A stretch of DNA of 64,000 bases, from the NCBI GenBank assembly GCA_017525905.1, contig JAFXSD010000024.1, positions 1 through 64,000 of the forward strand, in the 5' to 3' direction. The translations under genes were made by a program, and so were the position numbers. The notes below the pieces were generated by a model. The model made no database searches. It was not told where the DNA came from and saw only the letters and a program-made list of their open reading frames with translations. The stretch is from Elusimicrobiota bacterium (GTDB lineage: Bacteria; Elusimicrobiota; Endomicrobiia; Endomicrobiales; Endomicrobiaceae). Below, in pieces: positions 1-7,927 of the stretch. How positions within the stretch are numbered: the first letter of the stretch is position 1; every line of letters begins with the position of its first letter.

Positions 1-399
1 CAAGAAAGTAAAAAAATATTTAAGTTAAGAAACAAATTAATGAACGGAATTTTAGAAAAAATTCCGGAAGTTGTAATAAACACTGATATAAAATATGCCG
101 TTCCGAGTGTTTTAAGTGTAAGTTTTAACTATATAGAAGGGGAATCTTTACTTTTAATGCTTGATATGGCAGGTATTGCTGCATCAGCAGGTTCTGCTTG
201 TGCAACGGGTTCTGCCGAACCGTCACATGTGTTATCTGCAATAGGTGCAAGTCCTTTGGCAGCACAGGGAACATTAAGGTTTTCTTTAGGCAGATACAAC
301 ACCGAAGAAGATATAGATTATGTGTTGGATGTGTTACCGAAACTTGTTGAAAGAGTAAGAAAAATGTCACCGGTGTGGAACAACAAAGTTGAGGAATAG
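1..399 (+). CDS. Cysteine desulfurase, NifS/IscS type (C-terminal part, 5' end outside window)
   Basis: This is the C-terminal third of a class I PLP-dependent cysteine desulfurase, the enzyme that takes sulfur from L-cysteine as an enzyme-bound persulfide for Fe-S cluster assembly. The frame is open from base 1, so the ATG at 40 is internal and the start lies upstream. The visible part has the catalytic-cysteine loop (SAGSACATGSAEPSHVL) and the usual C-terminal helices (LGRYNTEEDIDYV). A degenerate paralogue follows 51 bp downstream, then iscU and an Rrf2 regulator, so this is probably the active desulfurase of the cluster. The PLP lysine lies outside the window and cannot be checked. Confidence 0.92.
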   Translation, partial: QESKKIFKLRNKLMNGILEKIPEVVINTDIKYAVPSVLSVSFNYIEGESLLLMLDMAGIAASAGSACATGSAEPSHVLSAIGASPLAAQGTLRFSLGRYNTEEDIDYVLDVLPKLVERVRKMSPVWNNKVEE

Positions 400-450
400 A
401 TGTACGGAAGTATAGAAGTATGGAAGAGACGATAGAAGATTGGAGGAAAA

Positions 451-1683
451 ATGAAACAAGTATATTTAGATAATCAATCAAATACAAGAATGGATGATAT
501 AGTTTTTGATGCTATGGTTCCGTATTTTAAACAATATTACGGAAACCCGCAAAGCATTTATTCTTTAGGACAAATTTCTAAAGATTCAATAGAAGAAGCA
601 AGAACTTCAGTTTCAAAATTAATAAATTCCAAGCCGGAAGAAATTATATTTACTTCATGCGGTTCGGAATCCAACAATTTGGCAATAAAAGGGTATGCAT
701 ACGGGAACAGTAAAAAAGGTAAACATATTATAGTTTCCGCAATAGAACATTTTTCAGTTTTAAATGCGGTAAAATCTTTGGAAAAAGACGGCTTTGAAGT
801 TACCTATGTTCCTGTAGATAACAAAGGATTTGTTGTACTGAATGAACTAAAAAAATCTATAAGACAGGATACAATTTTGGTATCAATACAATATGCAAAT
901 ACGGAAATAGGAACTGTTCAAAACATTGATGAAATATCAAAAACAGTTAAAGAAAAAAATATTGTGTTACATGTTGATGCGGTTGTCGCAGCGGGTGTTA
1001 TACCTATAGATGTTATTAAATCCAATATTGATATGCTTACAATTTCAAGTTCTGTAATTTACGGCCCTAAAGGTGCTGCTGCTCTTTATGTTAAAAAAGG
1101 GATATATTTAAAACCGCAAATAGACGGCGGAGTACAGGAATTTAACAAAAGAGCAGGAACGGAAAATGTTCCGGCAATTGTAGGTTTCGGTGTTGCTTGC
1201 AGCAGAGCATTAAGCCAAATGCAACAAAATTATGAAAAAATTATAAAGTTAAGAGATAAATTGATTAACGGATTACAAAAAAACATAGATTATATTTATC
1301 TTAACGGACCTACCAAAAACAGATTACCGACAAATGTAAATTTTTCCATAGAGTTTGTTGAAGGGGAATCACTTTTCCTTTTATTGGATGCTAAAGGTAT
1401 AATGGCTTCAAGCGGTTCCGCCTGTGCAAACAAATCTTTAAAAATATCGCATGTGTTAACGGCAATAAATGTTGATGTTGCGGTAGGACAGGGTTCGATA
1501 GTGTTTACGTTGTCAAAATATAATACGGAAGAAGAAATAGATTATGTTATAAACGAGTTTCCGACAATAGTTAAAAGGTTAAGAATGATGTCGCCGTTAT
1601 ATGACCATTTTAAATCTACCGGTGAAAGAATGAAAGCCGGTCCGGGAACAGACTATGAGCACCACCATCATCATGAAGAATAA
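451..1683 (+). CDS. Degenerate cysteine desulfurase paralogue lacking the PLP lysine
   Basis: A full-length (410 aa) NifS/IscS-family protein by overall sequence: SESNNLAIKG, IEHFSVL, ANTEIGTVQ, RAGTENVP and a retained catalytic-Cys loop (SSGSACANKS). The segment normally reading S-x-H-K-x-Y-G-P-K-G, whose Lys forms the Schiff base with PLP, reads SSSVIYGPKG here, so both the His and the Lys are replaced (Ser, Val). The Gln of the usual DAVQ motif is also changed (VDAVVAAG). The N-terminal DNAATT motif is degraded to DNQSNT. It is therefore unlikely to be a normal desulfurase. It could be a partner subunit of the adjacent active NifS or a sulfur carrier through its retained Cys. The C-terminus ends in a natural five-His cluster (YEHHHHHEE), possibly metal-binding. 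A good Shine-Dalgarno (TTGGAGGAAA) precedes ATG 451. Confidence 0.85.
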   Translation: MKQVYLDNQSNTRMDDIVFDAMVPYFKQYYGNPQSIYSLGQISKDSIEEARTSVSKLINSKPEEIIFTSCGSESNNLAIKGYAYGNSKKGKHIIVSAIEHFSVLNAVKSLEKDGFEVTYVPVDNKGFVVLNELKKSIRQDTILVSIQYANTEIGTVQNIDEISKTVKEKNIVLHVDAVVAAGVIPIDVIKSNIDMLTISSSVIYGPKGAAALYVKKGIYLKPQIDGGVQEFNKRAGTENVPAIVGFGVACSRALSQMQQNYEKIIKLRDKLINGLQKNIDYIYLNGPTKNRLPTNVNFSIEFVEGESLFLLLDAKGIMASSGSACANKSLKISHVLTAINVDVAVGQGSIVFTLSKYNTEEEIDYVINEFPTIVKRLRMMSPLYDHFKSTGERMKAGPGTDYEHHHHHEE

Positions 1684-1739
1684 AAATAGAGTTTGAATTA
1701 AAAAAATAAAGTTGTTTAAAATAATATAGGAGAAAAGGT

Positions 1740-2117
1740 ATGGCTTTTTATAGTGAAAAGGTAATGGATCATTTTGCAAATCCGAGGAATGTGGGAGAAA
1801 TAAAAGATGCATCGGGTGTAGGAGAAGTCGGTAACCCTGTATGCGGTGATATGATGAAATTTTATATTAAAGTTGAAAATAACATAATAAAAGATGTTAA
1901 GTTTAAAACTTTCGGTTGCGGTGCGGCAATAGCGGTATCTTCAATGGTATCCGAAATGGCTATGGGTAAAACAATTGAAGAAGCACTTGCTTTAACAAAC
2001 GAAGCGGTTGCAAAAGAATTGGGTGGATTACCGCCAAACAAAATGCACTGTTCCAACTTAGGTGCGGATGCATTACATAAAGCGATTGAAGATTACAAAC
2101 AAAAATTATCAAAATAA
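1740..2117 (+). CDS. iscU: Fe-S cluster scaffold protein, IscU/NifU-N family
   Basis: A scaffold on which [2Fe-2S] clusters are built from sulfur delivered by the desulfurase and iron. It has 125 aa, the family's usual length. All three cluster-ligand cysteines are in their expected contexts: GNPVCGD, TFGCGAAIA and PPNKMHCSNL. The Asp next to the first Cys, typical of IscU, is present. There is no C-terminal NifU thioredoxin-like domain, so it is the short IscU form. It lies 56 bp after the degenerate desulfurase, with AGGAGAAAAGG ahead of the ATG, in the same operon direction. Confidence 0.93.
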   Translation: MAFYSEKVMDHFANPRNVGEIKDASGVGEVGNPVCGDMMKFYIKVENNIIKDVKFKTFGCGAAIAVSSMVSEMAMGKTIEEALALTNEAVAKELGGLPPNKMHCSNLGADALHKAIEDYKQKLSK

Positions 2118-2289
2118 TTTTTGCTCGAAGAATAGAGGGAAGGAAGTATAGAGGTATAGAAAAGGAAATAATAAAAAGTCGTTATTACGAGTAAAACGAA
2201 GTAATTAATGTTGTTTCTATACGTCCATTAATCCATACATCCATACATCAATACATCAAAATCACCGAAGGTGATTTTAAGGAGTTAAT
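2118..2289 (+). repeat. Dispersed intergenic element with hairpin abutting the rrf2 Shine-Dalgarno
   Basis: No gene is seen here. The left half is purine-rich (GGAAGTATAGAGGTATAGAAA-like) and the right half pyrimidine-rich (TTTCTATACGTCC, then repeated ATACATC words). The two halves are imperfectly complementary. The element ends in a perfect 9-bp hairpin, AAAATCACC-GAA-GGTGATTTT (2258-2278), immediately followed by AAGGAG, the ribosome-binding site of the Rrf2 gene. The same architecture, on the other strand, lies at 11581-11707. A left-half fragment lies at 400-450 between the two desulfurase genes. Confidence 0.6.
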
Positions 2290-2733
2290 ATGTTAATATC
2301 GACAAGAGGCAGATATGCCATTAGAGTAATAATAGATTTGGCTCAAAATTCCAACGGGAATTTTATACCTATGAAAGATGTTGCCAAAAGGCAGGAAATA
2401 TCATTAAAATATTTGGAAAAAATTTTGCCTATACTTACAAAACATAAAATTGTTGAAGGTGTTCACGGTAAAGGCGGCGGATACAAATTGGGTAAAAATA
2501 TAAACAAGTATAAAGTTATAGATATACTGAAACTTACCGAAGGAGACCTTGCACCTGTTACATGCTTAAAAAAAGGTGAACATTGCAAAAGAAAAGCACA
2601 ATGCAAAACCGTATTTATGTGGAACAAGTTTTATGACATCATAAACAAATTTTTCGGTTCTATAACTATAGATGATTTGTTAAACGATAACAAAAATTTC
2701 GATTTGTTCACAAATATTCAACAACTTTTATAG
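2290..2733 (+). CDS. Rrf2/IscR-family transcriptional regulator
   Basis: A 147-aa winged-helix repressor of the Rrf2 family, with the diagnostic N-terminus (MLISTRGRYAIRVIIDLA) and the wing GVHGKGGGYKLGK. Three cysteines in the linker (CLKKGEHC, then KRKAQC) match the spacing of the [2Fe-2S] ligands of IscR. It probably senses Fe-S status and regulates the upstream desulfurase-iscU genes; that role is inferred from context. In many genomes the regulator precedes the desulfurase, whereas here it follows iscU. A hairpin sits directly upstream of its ribosome-binding site. Confidence 0.9.
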   Translation: MLISTRGRYAIRVIIDLAQNSNGNFIPMKDVAKRQEISLKYLEKILPILTKHKIVEGVHGKGGGYKLGKNINKYKVIDILKLTEGDLAPVTCLKKGEHCKRKAQCKTVFMWNKFYDIINKFFGSITIDDLLNDNKNFDLFTNIQQLL

Positions 2734-2746
2734 ATAACTTAAAATT

Positions 2747-2755
2747 TGTTATAAT
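2747..2755 (+). promoter_or_regulatory. Extended -10 promoter candidate for thyX
   Basis: TGTTATAAT is an extended -10 element (TG-N-TATAAT) 34 bp before the thyX start. No convincing -35 is visible, as expected for extended -10 promoters. It lies just after the end of the Rrf2 gene. Confidence 0.5.
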
Positions 2756-2789
2756 ACTTCATAATAAATAAAACATTTTGGAGTAAAAA

Positions 2790-3461
2790 ATGATAGTAGA
2801 ATTACTAAAATATACAAACGAGCCGGAAAAAACTTGTGCCATAGCGGGAAGATTATGTTACAGTGCTGTAGGTATAGAAGAATTAAAAGAACAAATGACA
2901 CAAGAAAAAATCGAAGATATTTTGAAAAGAATAATAAAGTCCGGACATTTATCTGTTTTGGAACATGCATCATTCAGTTTCGGAATAGAAGGTGTATCAA
3001 GAGCTTTACTTGCACAACTTACAAGACACAGAATTGCATCTTTTTCGGTTCAAAGTCAAAGATATGTAAAGTTTAACAAGAAAGGTGTAGATTTCGTTAT
3101 TCCGCCTACAATAGCTAAAGATGAAAAATTGTTGGCAAAATATAACGAGTTTTTAAAATTGTCGCAACAATATTATAACGAGTTTATCGAAGCCGGTATT
3201 CCAGCCGAAGATTCAAGATATGTTTTGCCTAATGCTTCTTCGACAAAAATAGTTATTACTATGAATGCAAGAGAATTAAGACATTTCTTTGAATTAAGAT
3301 GTTGTAACAGAGCACAATGGGAAATAAGAGATATGGCTTGCAGAATGTTGAAACTTGCAAAAGAAGTTGCACCGATACTTTTTAATGATGCAGGTCCTAA
3401 CTGTGTAAAAGGTGCTTGCACGGAAGATAAACCTTGCGGTAAACCTTGGAAAAAAATATAG
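2790..3461 (+). CDS. thyX: Flavin-dependent thymidylate synthase ThyX
   Basis: Makes dTMP from dUMP using FAD, NADPH and methylene-tetrahydrofolate. The 223-aa protein carries the diagnostic ThyX motif RHRxxSxxxxSxR as RHRIASFSVQSQR, and the C-terminal substrate region ELRHFFELRCCNRAQWEIR. Its length fits the family. It has its own extended -10 promoter and is followed by an intrinsic terminator, so it is probably monocistronic. No thyA is present in this window. Confidence 0.96.
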   Translation: MIVELLKYTNEPEKTCAIAGRLCYSAVGIEELKEQMTQEKIEDILKRIIKSGHLSVLEHASFSFGIEGVSRALLAQLTRHRIASFSVQSQRYVKFNKKGVDFVIPPTIAKDEKLLAKYNEFLKLSQQYYNEFIEAGIPAEDSRYVLPNASSTKIVITMNARELRHFFELRCCNRAQWEIRDMACRMLKLAKEVAPILFNDAGPNCVKGACTEDKPCGKPWKKI

Positions 3462-3483
3462 TTAAAAACAATAAACTGAATAT

Positions 3484-3520
3484 AAAATCCGTATATAATT
3501 TATATGCGGATTTTTTATTT
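3484..3520 (+). terminator. Intrinsic terminator after thyX
   Basis: A stem of about 14 bp, left arm starting AAAATCCGTATAT and right arm ATATGCGGATTTT, with one G-T pair and a 3-nt loop. It is followed by a run of T broken by a single A. Confidence 0.8.
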
Positions 3521-3541
3521 TAACAACAAAGTTCAAAATAG

Positions 3542-3547
3542 TATAAT
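3542..3547 (+). promoter_or_regulatory. -10 box candidate before the flavin reductase-like gene
   Basis: TATAAT 33 bp upstream of the ATG at 3581, just after the thyX terminator. The -35 region is poor (TTTAAC at 17-bp spacing). Confidence 0.4.
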
Positions 3548-3580
3548 ATTAAGATACAATACTTTTTTAAGGAGCATTTT

Positions 3581-4138
3581 ATGAGAAAAAATTTCGGACA
3601 ACAAACTTGGTTTTATCCTATGCCGGTATTAATCGTTGCTGTTTATGATGAAAAAGGTAATGCAAATGCAATGAATGCGGCTTGGGGCGGTGTATATGAT
3701 ACCAATAAAGTTATTATTTGTTTAGATGAAAGTCACAAAACAACAAAAAATATAAAAGTAAAAAAAGCATTTACCATAAGTTTTGCGGATGTTAAACATG
3801 TTAAAGAGTGCGATTATTTAGGTATAGTTTCGGGAAACGAAGTTCCGAATAAACTTGAAAAAGCGGGATTTACAGTTGAAAAAAGTTCATTTGTAGATGC
3901 ACCTGTAATAAAAGAGTTACCTATGACATTGGAATGTAAATTAATAAAATTTGACGATAACGGAAACATTATTGCGGATATCGTTAATGTAAGCGCAGAT
4001 GAAAAAATATTGAACGAAAAAGGGAAAATAGATCCGTTGAAATTACAACCTATAAGTTATGACGGTGTGGGACACAAATATTTAAAAGTAAGTGAAATTG
4101 CAGGTAATGCTTTTGAAGACGGTAAAGCAATAAAATAA
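3581..4138 (+). CDS. Flavin reductase-like / flavoredoxin-like FMN-binding protein
   Basis: A 185-aa protein of the FMN-binding split-barrel superfamily. Typical features are PMPVLIVAVYDEKGNANAMNAAWGG at the start (metal- and flavin-handling loop), VIICLDESHKTTKNIKVKKAFTISFA, and the downstream YLGIVSG stretch. Members bind FMN and act as NAD(P)H:flavin reductases or small electron carriers; the precise substrate cannot be told. Ribosome-binding site AAGGAG precedes ATG 3581. The next gene (mfd) starts one base after the stop, so the two are cotranscribed. Confidence 0.8.
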   Translation: MRKNFGQQTWFYPMPVLIVAVYDEKGNANAMNAAWGGVYDTNKVIICLDESHKTTKNIKVKKAFTISFADVKHVKECDYLGIVSGNEVPNKLEKAGFTVEKSSFVDAPVIKELPMTLECKLIKFDDNGNIIADIVNVSADEKILNEKGKIDPLKLQPISYDGVGHKYLKVSEIAGNAFEDGKAIK

Positions 4139-4139
4139 T

Positions 4140-7100
4140 ATGACAGAAAAGAAAGTTTTTGATACAAAAAAAATTTATATATCCGGGGTAAACGAGTGTT
4201 CCGTAGCACACTTTTTGTCTCAACACATATTAACAAGTAACGGAAAATCTTTGCTTGTCATACTTAACGATAACGAAATAGATTCCGTAAGCCAAGATAT
4301 CAAAACTTTTCTTGATAAAAAAAATATAACGGTATTGGAATATCCGTCCGATGACGAAGCTAAAAGGATAATCACTTTATCTAAAATATCGGCATTACAA
4401 CAAACCGTTGTTGTTGCCGATAAAGAATCTGTCGATAAAGAAGTGTTAACTTTTAATGCTTTAAAAGATAATACCATAACCTTAAAAGTAAATAACGGAT
4501 ACAAATACAGCGGTATAATAACGACATTATCAAAAATAGGATACTCAAGAGAAAATTTTGTTGAAGATAAAGGTCAATTTTCCGTAAGAGGAGATATCCT
4601 TGATATTTGGCCTTGCGATAACGAAAATCCCATAAGAATAACTTTTGATTTTGAAACGGTGGAAACAATAAAAACATTTGATTATATCTCGCAAAGATCG
4701 CAGGAATATTTAAGTGAAATAACTATCCTTCCGTATAAAATGGTAGATACAAAAACAACTTTGTTGGACCAACTGGATAATAACTTTATTGTATATTGCG
4801 ATGATGAAATAGAAAAAGATAACCGTTTTGATAAATACAATTTGATAATAAACGATCCGTTAAATAAAAAATCCATACATTACAATTATCAAAGTTTTCA
4901 GGGATTTCAAGGCGACATAAAATATTTTATCGGGTTGATACAAGATTTAAAATATAATGCTATACCGATAAAAATATATTGTTCCAACGAGCCGGAAAAA
5001 CAAAAAATGGTGGACTTGTTTTATGAGAACGGATGGGAGTTTGACGATATCCCCGCAATGACAATTATGCCGTTATGGCACGGCTTTTATTTGAAAGACG
5101 AAGTTGCGATAATTTCAACAAAAGAAATTCTTTATAAAAGAAAACAAATAAGTTTCCCTAAAATGAAAAGCGGTAAACGACTTGAAGGAATATGGGAAAT
5201 ATCCGCAGGCGATTATGTTGTTCATGAAAAGTACGGTATAGGAAAATATAAAGGGTTAAAGAAGATAAGTCAGTCCGATAAAACTGCGGAATATTTGTGT
5301 ATAGAGTACAGAAAAGGGGACAAACTTTATGTTCCGCCTGACGATTTCAGGGTGGTACAAAAATATATCGGTGTTGAAGGTGTAAAACCGAAACTGTATT
5401 CTATGGACACTTTTGCTTGGGAACGAGTAAAACACAGAGCCAGAGAAGAAGCTTCCGCTTTTGCAAAAGAGTTATTAAAACTTTATGCTCAAAGAGCACA
5501 AACTCAAAGGCAACCGTATCCGCAAATGAGTTTGTTGGAAAAAGATTTGGCAGACTCTTTTGCATACGAGGAAACAACAGACCAACTAAAAGCTATAGAA
5601 GATATAAATAACGATTTTTCTAAACCGTATCCTATGGAAAGGTTAATTTGCGGAGATGTCGGGTTCGGTAAAACCGAAGTTGCTTTAAGAGCGGCATTTA
5701 AAGTTGTGTGCCAATCAAAACAGGTTGCACTTCTTGTTCCTACAACGGTGTTAGCCGAACAGCATTACAACACTTTTGTTAACAGATTAGCGGCATTTCC
5801 CGCAAAAGTTGAAGTTATAAGCAGATTCCAAAAACCTGCACAACAAAAAAAGATTTTGCAGGAACTTAAAGCGGGAAATATTGATATTATTGTAGGTACA
5901 CACAGATTATTGCAAAAAGATGTTGAGTTTAAAAATTTGGGACTTTTGATTATAGATGAAGAGCACAGATTCGGTGTAAAGCAGAAAGAAAAAATTAAGC
6001 AGATGAAACAAAATATAGATATATTGATGTTATCGGCTACTCCTATTCCGAGAACTCTTTCGGGAGCTTTGTACGGGTTAAGAGATTTATCTTTGATAGA
6101 AACACAACCTTACGGCAGATTGCCTATAGAAACAAATATCGCATTTTACGATTCCAAACTTATAAAAAATATTATCGAGGCCGAACTTTCAAGAAACGGT
6201 CAGGTATTTTATGTTTATAACAGAGTTGAAACTATATTAAATAAAGCTGCCGAAATAAAAAAATTGTTACCGGATATAAGGTTGGATGTTATACACGGGC
6301 AAATGAAACCATCCGAAATAGAAAAAGTTATGTGGCGGTTTTTGCACAGGGAACTGGATGTTTTGATAGCAACAACTATAATAGAGTCCGGTATAGATAT
6401 TCCTACCGTAAACACAATGATAATAGAAGATGCACAAAATTTCGGTCTTTCACAACTTCATCAGTTGAGGGGAAGAATCGGCAGGGAAAAACAAAAAGCA
6501 TATTGTTACCTTTTCTATAAAGAAAAGGATATGAATGATGATGCAATTAAAAGACTTGAAGCAATGAAAAATTTCAGTGAGTTGGGTTCGGGATACAAAA
6601 TTGCATTGAAAGATTTGGAAATAAGAGGTGCAGGCGGTATATTAAGCGCAAAACAGCACGGTTTTGTCAGGGATATCGGTTATGAGATGTTTGCAAGATT
6701 ACTTGAAGAAGAAGGGCATAAAGTCAGAGGTGTTCCTCAGAAAGAAGACAGGAAACATAATGTTGAAGTTGACTTATATATAGATGCTTTTATTCCGCAG
6801 GATTATATTGAAGATGAAGATATAAGAATATTGTTTTACAGAAAAATATCGAACATATATGTTCAGGAAGAAATTGATGAAATAAGAAACGAACTTTTGG
6901 ACAGGTTCGGCAAGATTCCCGAAAATGTTGAGAATTTGTTTAAGATAGCACAAATTAAAATAAATGCATCAAAGATTTTTGTTGAAAGAATTTCCGAAGA
7001 TAAAAGATTTTGTTACATATATTTCAGGAAGGATACAAATTTTGACAAAATAGACTCAATGAGATTTATAACGGATTACAATTCTTTGGTGGAATTTAAC

Positions 7101-7205
7101 AGAACGGACAGTTTCAGCTTTAAGTTGGTAAAAAGCAAAATATATTCAAATTTCATTGATTATATAATACAATTCTTAAAAGAATTTAAAAAATATATGA
7201 AGTAA
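4140..7205 (+). CDS. mfd: Transcription-repair coupling factor Mfd
   Basis: A DNA translocase that removes RNA polymerase stalled at lesions and recruits the UvrA-UvrB excision machinery. It has 1,021 aa, slightly shorter than E. coli Mfd. Domain order is visible: a UvrB-like N-terminal part (FSVRGDILDIWPCDNENPIR, about residue 145), the CarD-like RNA polymerase interaction domain (GDYVVHEKYGIGKYKGL, about 355), and a RecG-like helicase core. The core has Walker A (GDVGFGKTEVALRA, about 505), the DEEH box (IIDEEHRFG), LSATPIPRTL and QLHQLRGRIGRE. A C-terminal TRCF domain begins near 870. It starts one base after the upstream stop. Overall, a normal complete Mfd. Confidence 0.97.
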   Translation: MTEKKVFDTKKIYISGVNECSVAHFLSQHILTSNGKSLLVILNDNEIDSVSQDIKTFLDKKNITVLEYPSDDEAKRIITLSKISALQQTVVVADKESVDKEVLTFNALKDNTITLKVNNGYKYSGIITTLSKIGYSRENFVEDKGQFSVRGDILDIWPCDNENPIRITFDFETVETIKTFDYISQRSQEYLSEITILPYKMVDTKTTLLDQLDNNFIVYCDDEIEKDNRFDKYNLIINDPLNKKSIHYNYQSFQGFQGDIKYFIGLIQDLKYNAIPIKIYCSNEPEKQKMVDLFYENGWEFDDIPAMTIMPLWHGFYLKDEVAIISTKEILYKRKQISFPKMKSGKRLEGIWEISAGDYVVHEKYGIGKYKGLKKISQSDKTAEYLCIEYRKGDKLYVPPDDFRVVQKYIGVEGVKPKLYSMDTFAWERVKHRAREEASAFAKELLKLYAQRAQTQRQPYPQMSLLEKDLADSFAYEETTDQLKAIEDINNDFSKPYPMERLICGDVGFGKTEVALRAAFKVVCQSKQVALLVPTTVLAEQHYNTFVNRLAAFPAKVEVISRFQKPAQQKKILQELKAGNIDIIVGTHRLLQKDVEFKNLGLLIIDEEHRFGVKQKEKIKQMKQNIDILMLSATPIPRTLSGALYGLRDLSLIETQPYGRLPIETNIAFYDSKLIKNIIEAELSRNGQVFYVYNRVETILNKAAEIKKLLPDIRLDVIHGQMKPSEIEKVMWRFLHRELDVLIATTIIESGIDIPTVNTMIIEDAQNFGLSQLHQLRGRIGREKQKAYCYLFYKEKDMNDDAIKRLEAMKNFSELGSGYKIALKDLEIRGAGGILSAKQHGFVRDIGYEMFARLLEEEGHKVRGVPQKEDRKHNVEVDLYIDAFIPQDYIEDEDIRILFYRKISNIYVQEEIDEIRNELLDRFGKIPENVENLFKIAQIKINASKIFVERISEDKRFCYIYFRKDTNFDKIDSMRFITDYNSLVEFNRTDSFSFKLVKSKIYSNFIDYIIQFLKEFKKYMK

Positions 7206-7249
7206 GTTTATAGGGTTATTTGGTGACAGGTTTATAGGTTGAACAATAA

Positions 7250-7290
7250 TAATTATACATTATAAATTGTAAATTATAAATTATAAATTG
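7250..7290 (+). repeat. AT-rich intergenic repeat, copy 1
   Basis: A run built from ATTATAAATTGTAAATTATAAATT-like words, which recurs in reverse-complement orientation at about 9991-10026 before yraN. It lies between mfd and the rpsP promoter and has no coding potential. Confidence 0.5.
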
Positions 7291-7303
7291 CTTTTCCCGG
7301 TTG

Positions 7304-7332
7304 TTGACAAATTAGCCAAAAACATATAAAAT
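7304..7332 (+). promoter_or_regulatory. Sigma-70-type promoter of the rpsP operon
   Basis: TTGACA (7304-7309), a 17-bp spacer and TAAAAT (7327-7332): a near-consensus housekeeping promoter. It sits about 55 bp before the rpsP start and is likely the main promoter of rpsP-khpA-rimM-trmD-rplS-rnhB-yraN. Confidence 0.75.
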
Positions 7333-7341
7333 CTTATACTA

Positions 7342-7360
7342 ACTTGCTTTACAGGCAAGT
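7342..7360 (+). promoter_or_regulatory. Leader hairpin upstream of rpsP
   Basis: A perfect inverted repeat ACTTGC-TTTACAG-GCAAGT in the predicted 5' leader, between the promoter and the rpsP Shine-Dalgarno (AAGGAG). There is no T-run after it, so it is not a terminator. It may stabilise the transcript or bind a ribosomal protein; the function is unproven. Confidence 0.45.
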
Positions 7361-7387
7361 AGTTATTTTATTTAAGGAGAAATGTAA

Positions 7388-7645
7388 ATGAGTGTGAGAA
7401 TTCGTCTACAGAGAATAGGAAGACCGAAAAGAGCCTACTATAGAGTAGTTGCTATTGATCAAAGAGCAAAAAGAAACGGCAAACCTATTGAAATTTTAGG
7501 ACAATACGATCCGGTATTGCAGGAAAACAAATTGAATGTAAAACAAGACAGAGTTGAGTATTGGTTGAAAACCGGTGCAAAACCATCTGATACTGTTGCA
7601 GATTTATTGAAAAAAGCAGCAGCACCTGCAGAAGAAAGTAAGTAG
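7388..7645 (+). CDS. rpsP: 30S ribosomal protein S16
   Basis: A small-subunit protein needed for 16S rRNA folding. The 85-aa sequence begins MSVRIRLQRIGRPKRAYYRV, the classic S16 N-terminus, and continues with IEILGQYDPV and VEYWLKTGAKPSDTV. It is the first gene of a translation operon, with a strong promoter and the ribosome-binding site AAGGAGAAATGTAA upstream. Confidence 0.98.
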   Translation: MSVRIRLQRIGRPKRAYYRVVAIDQRAKRNGKPIEILGQYDPVLQENKLNVKQDRVEYWLKTGAKPSDTVADLLKKAAAPAEESK

Positions 7646-7691
7646 TTTTTGAGAGTTTATTTAAAATTTTAGAAATCAACGGAGATAAGAA

Positions 7692-7922
7692 ATGAAAGAA
7701 TTAATACTTTTTATAGCAAAATCATTAGTAGATAATCCTGATCAAGTAGAAGTTAATGAAGTTATAGGTGAAAAATCAACAATTTTGGAACTCAAAGTTG
7801 CAGCAGGCGACAGAGGCAAAATTATCGGTAAAGAAGGAAGAATAATAAAAGCTATCAGAATAATTTTGAATTCCGCATCTGCAAAACTCGATAAGAGAAC
7901 AACATTGGAGATAGTAGAGTAG
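7692..7922 (+). CDS. khpA: KH-domain RNA-binding protein KhpA
   Basis: A 76-aa single-KH-domain protein with the RNA-binding GxxG loop (GKIIGKEGRIIKAIR). KhpA proteins between rpsP and rimM are a conserved arrangement in many phyla. In Gram-positive bacteria KhpA partners KhpB in RNA binding and cell-size control; the role here is inferred. Ribosome-binding site GGAGATAAG precedes the ATG. Confidence 0.93.
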   Translation: MKELILFIAKSLVDNPDQVEVNEVIGEKSTILELKVAAGDRGKIIGKEGRIIKAIRIILNSASAKLDKRTTLEIVE

Positions 7923-7927
7923 TAAAA

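Noticed and set aside
1640-1683. Five-His tail as a cloning-vector tag
   Set aside because: Mixed cac/cat codons, only five His, and it is followed by two Glu codons and a stop within natural genomic context.
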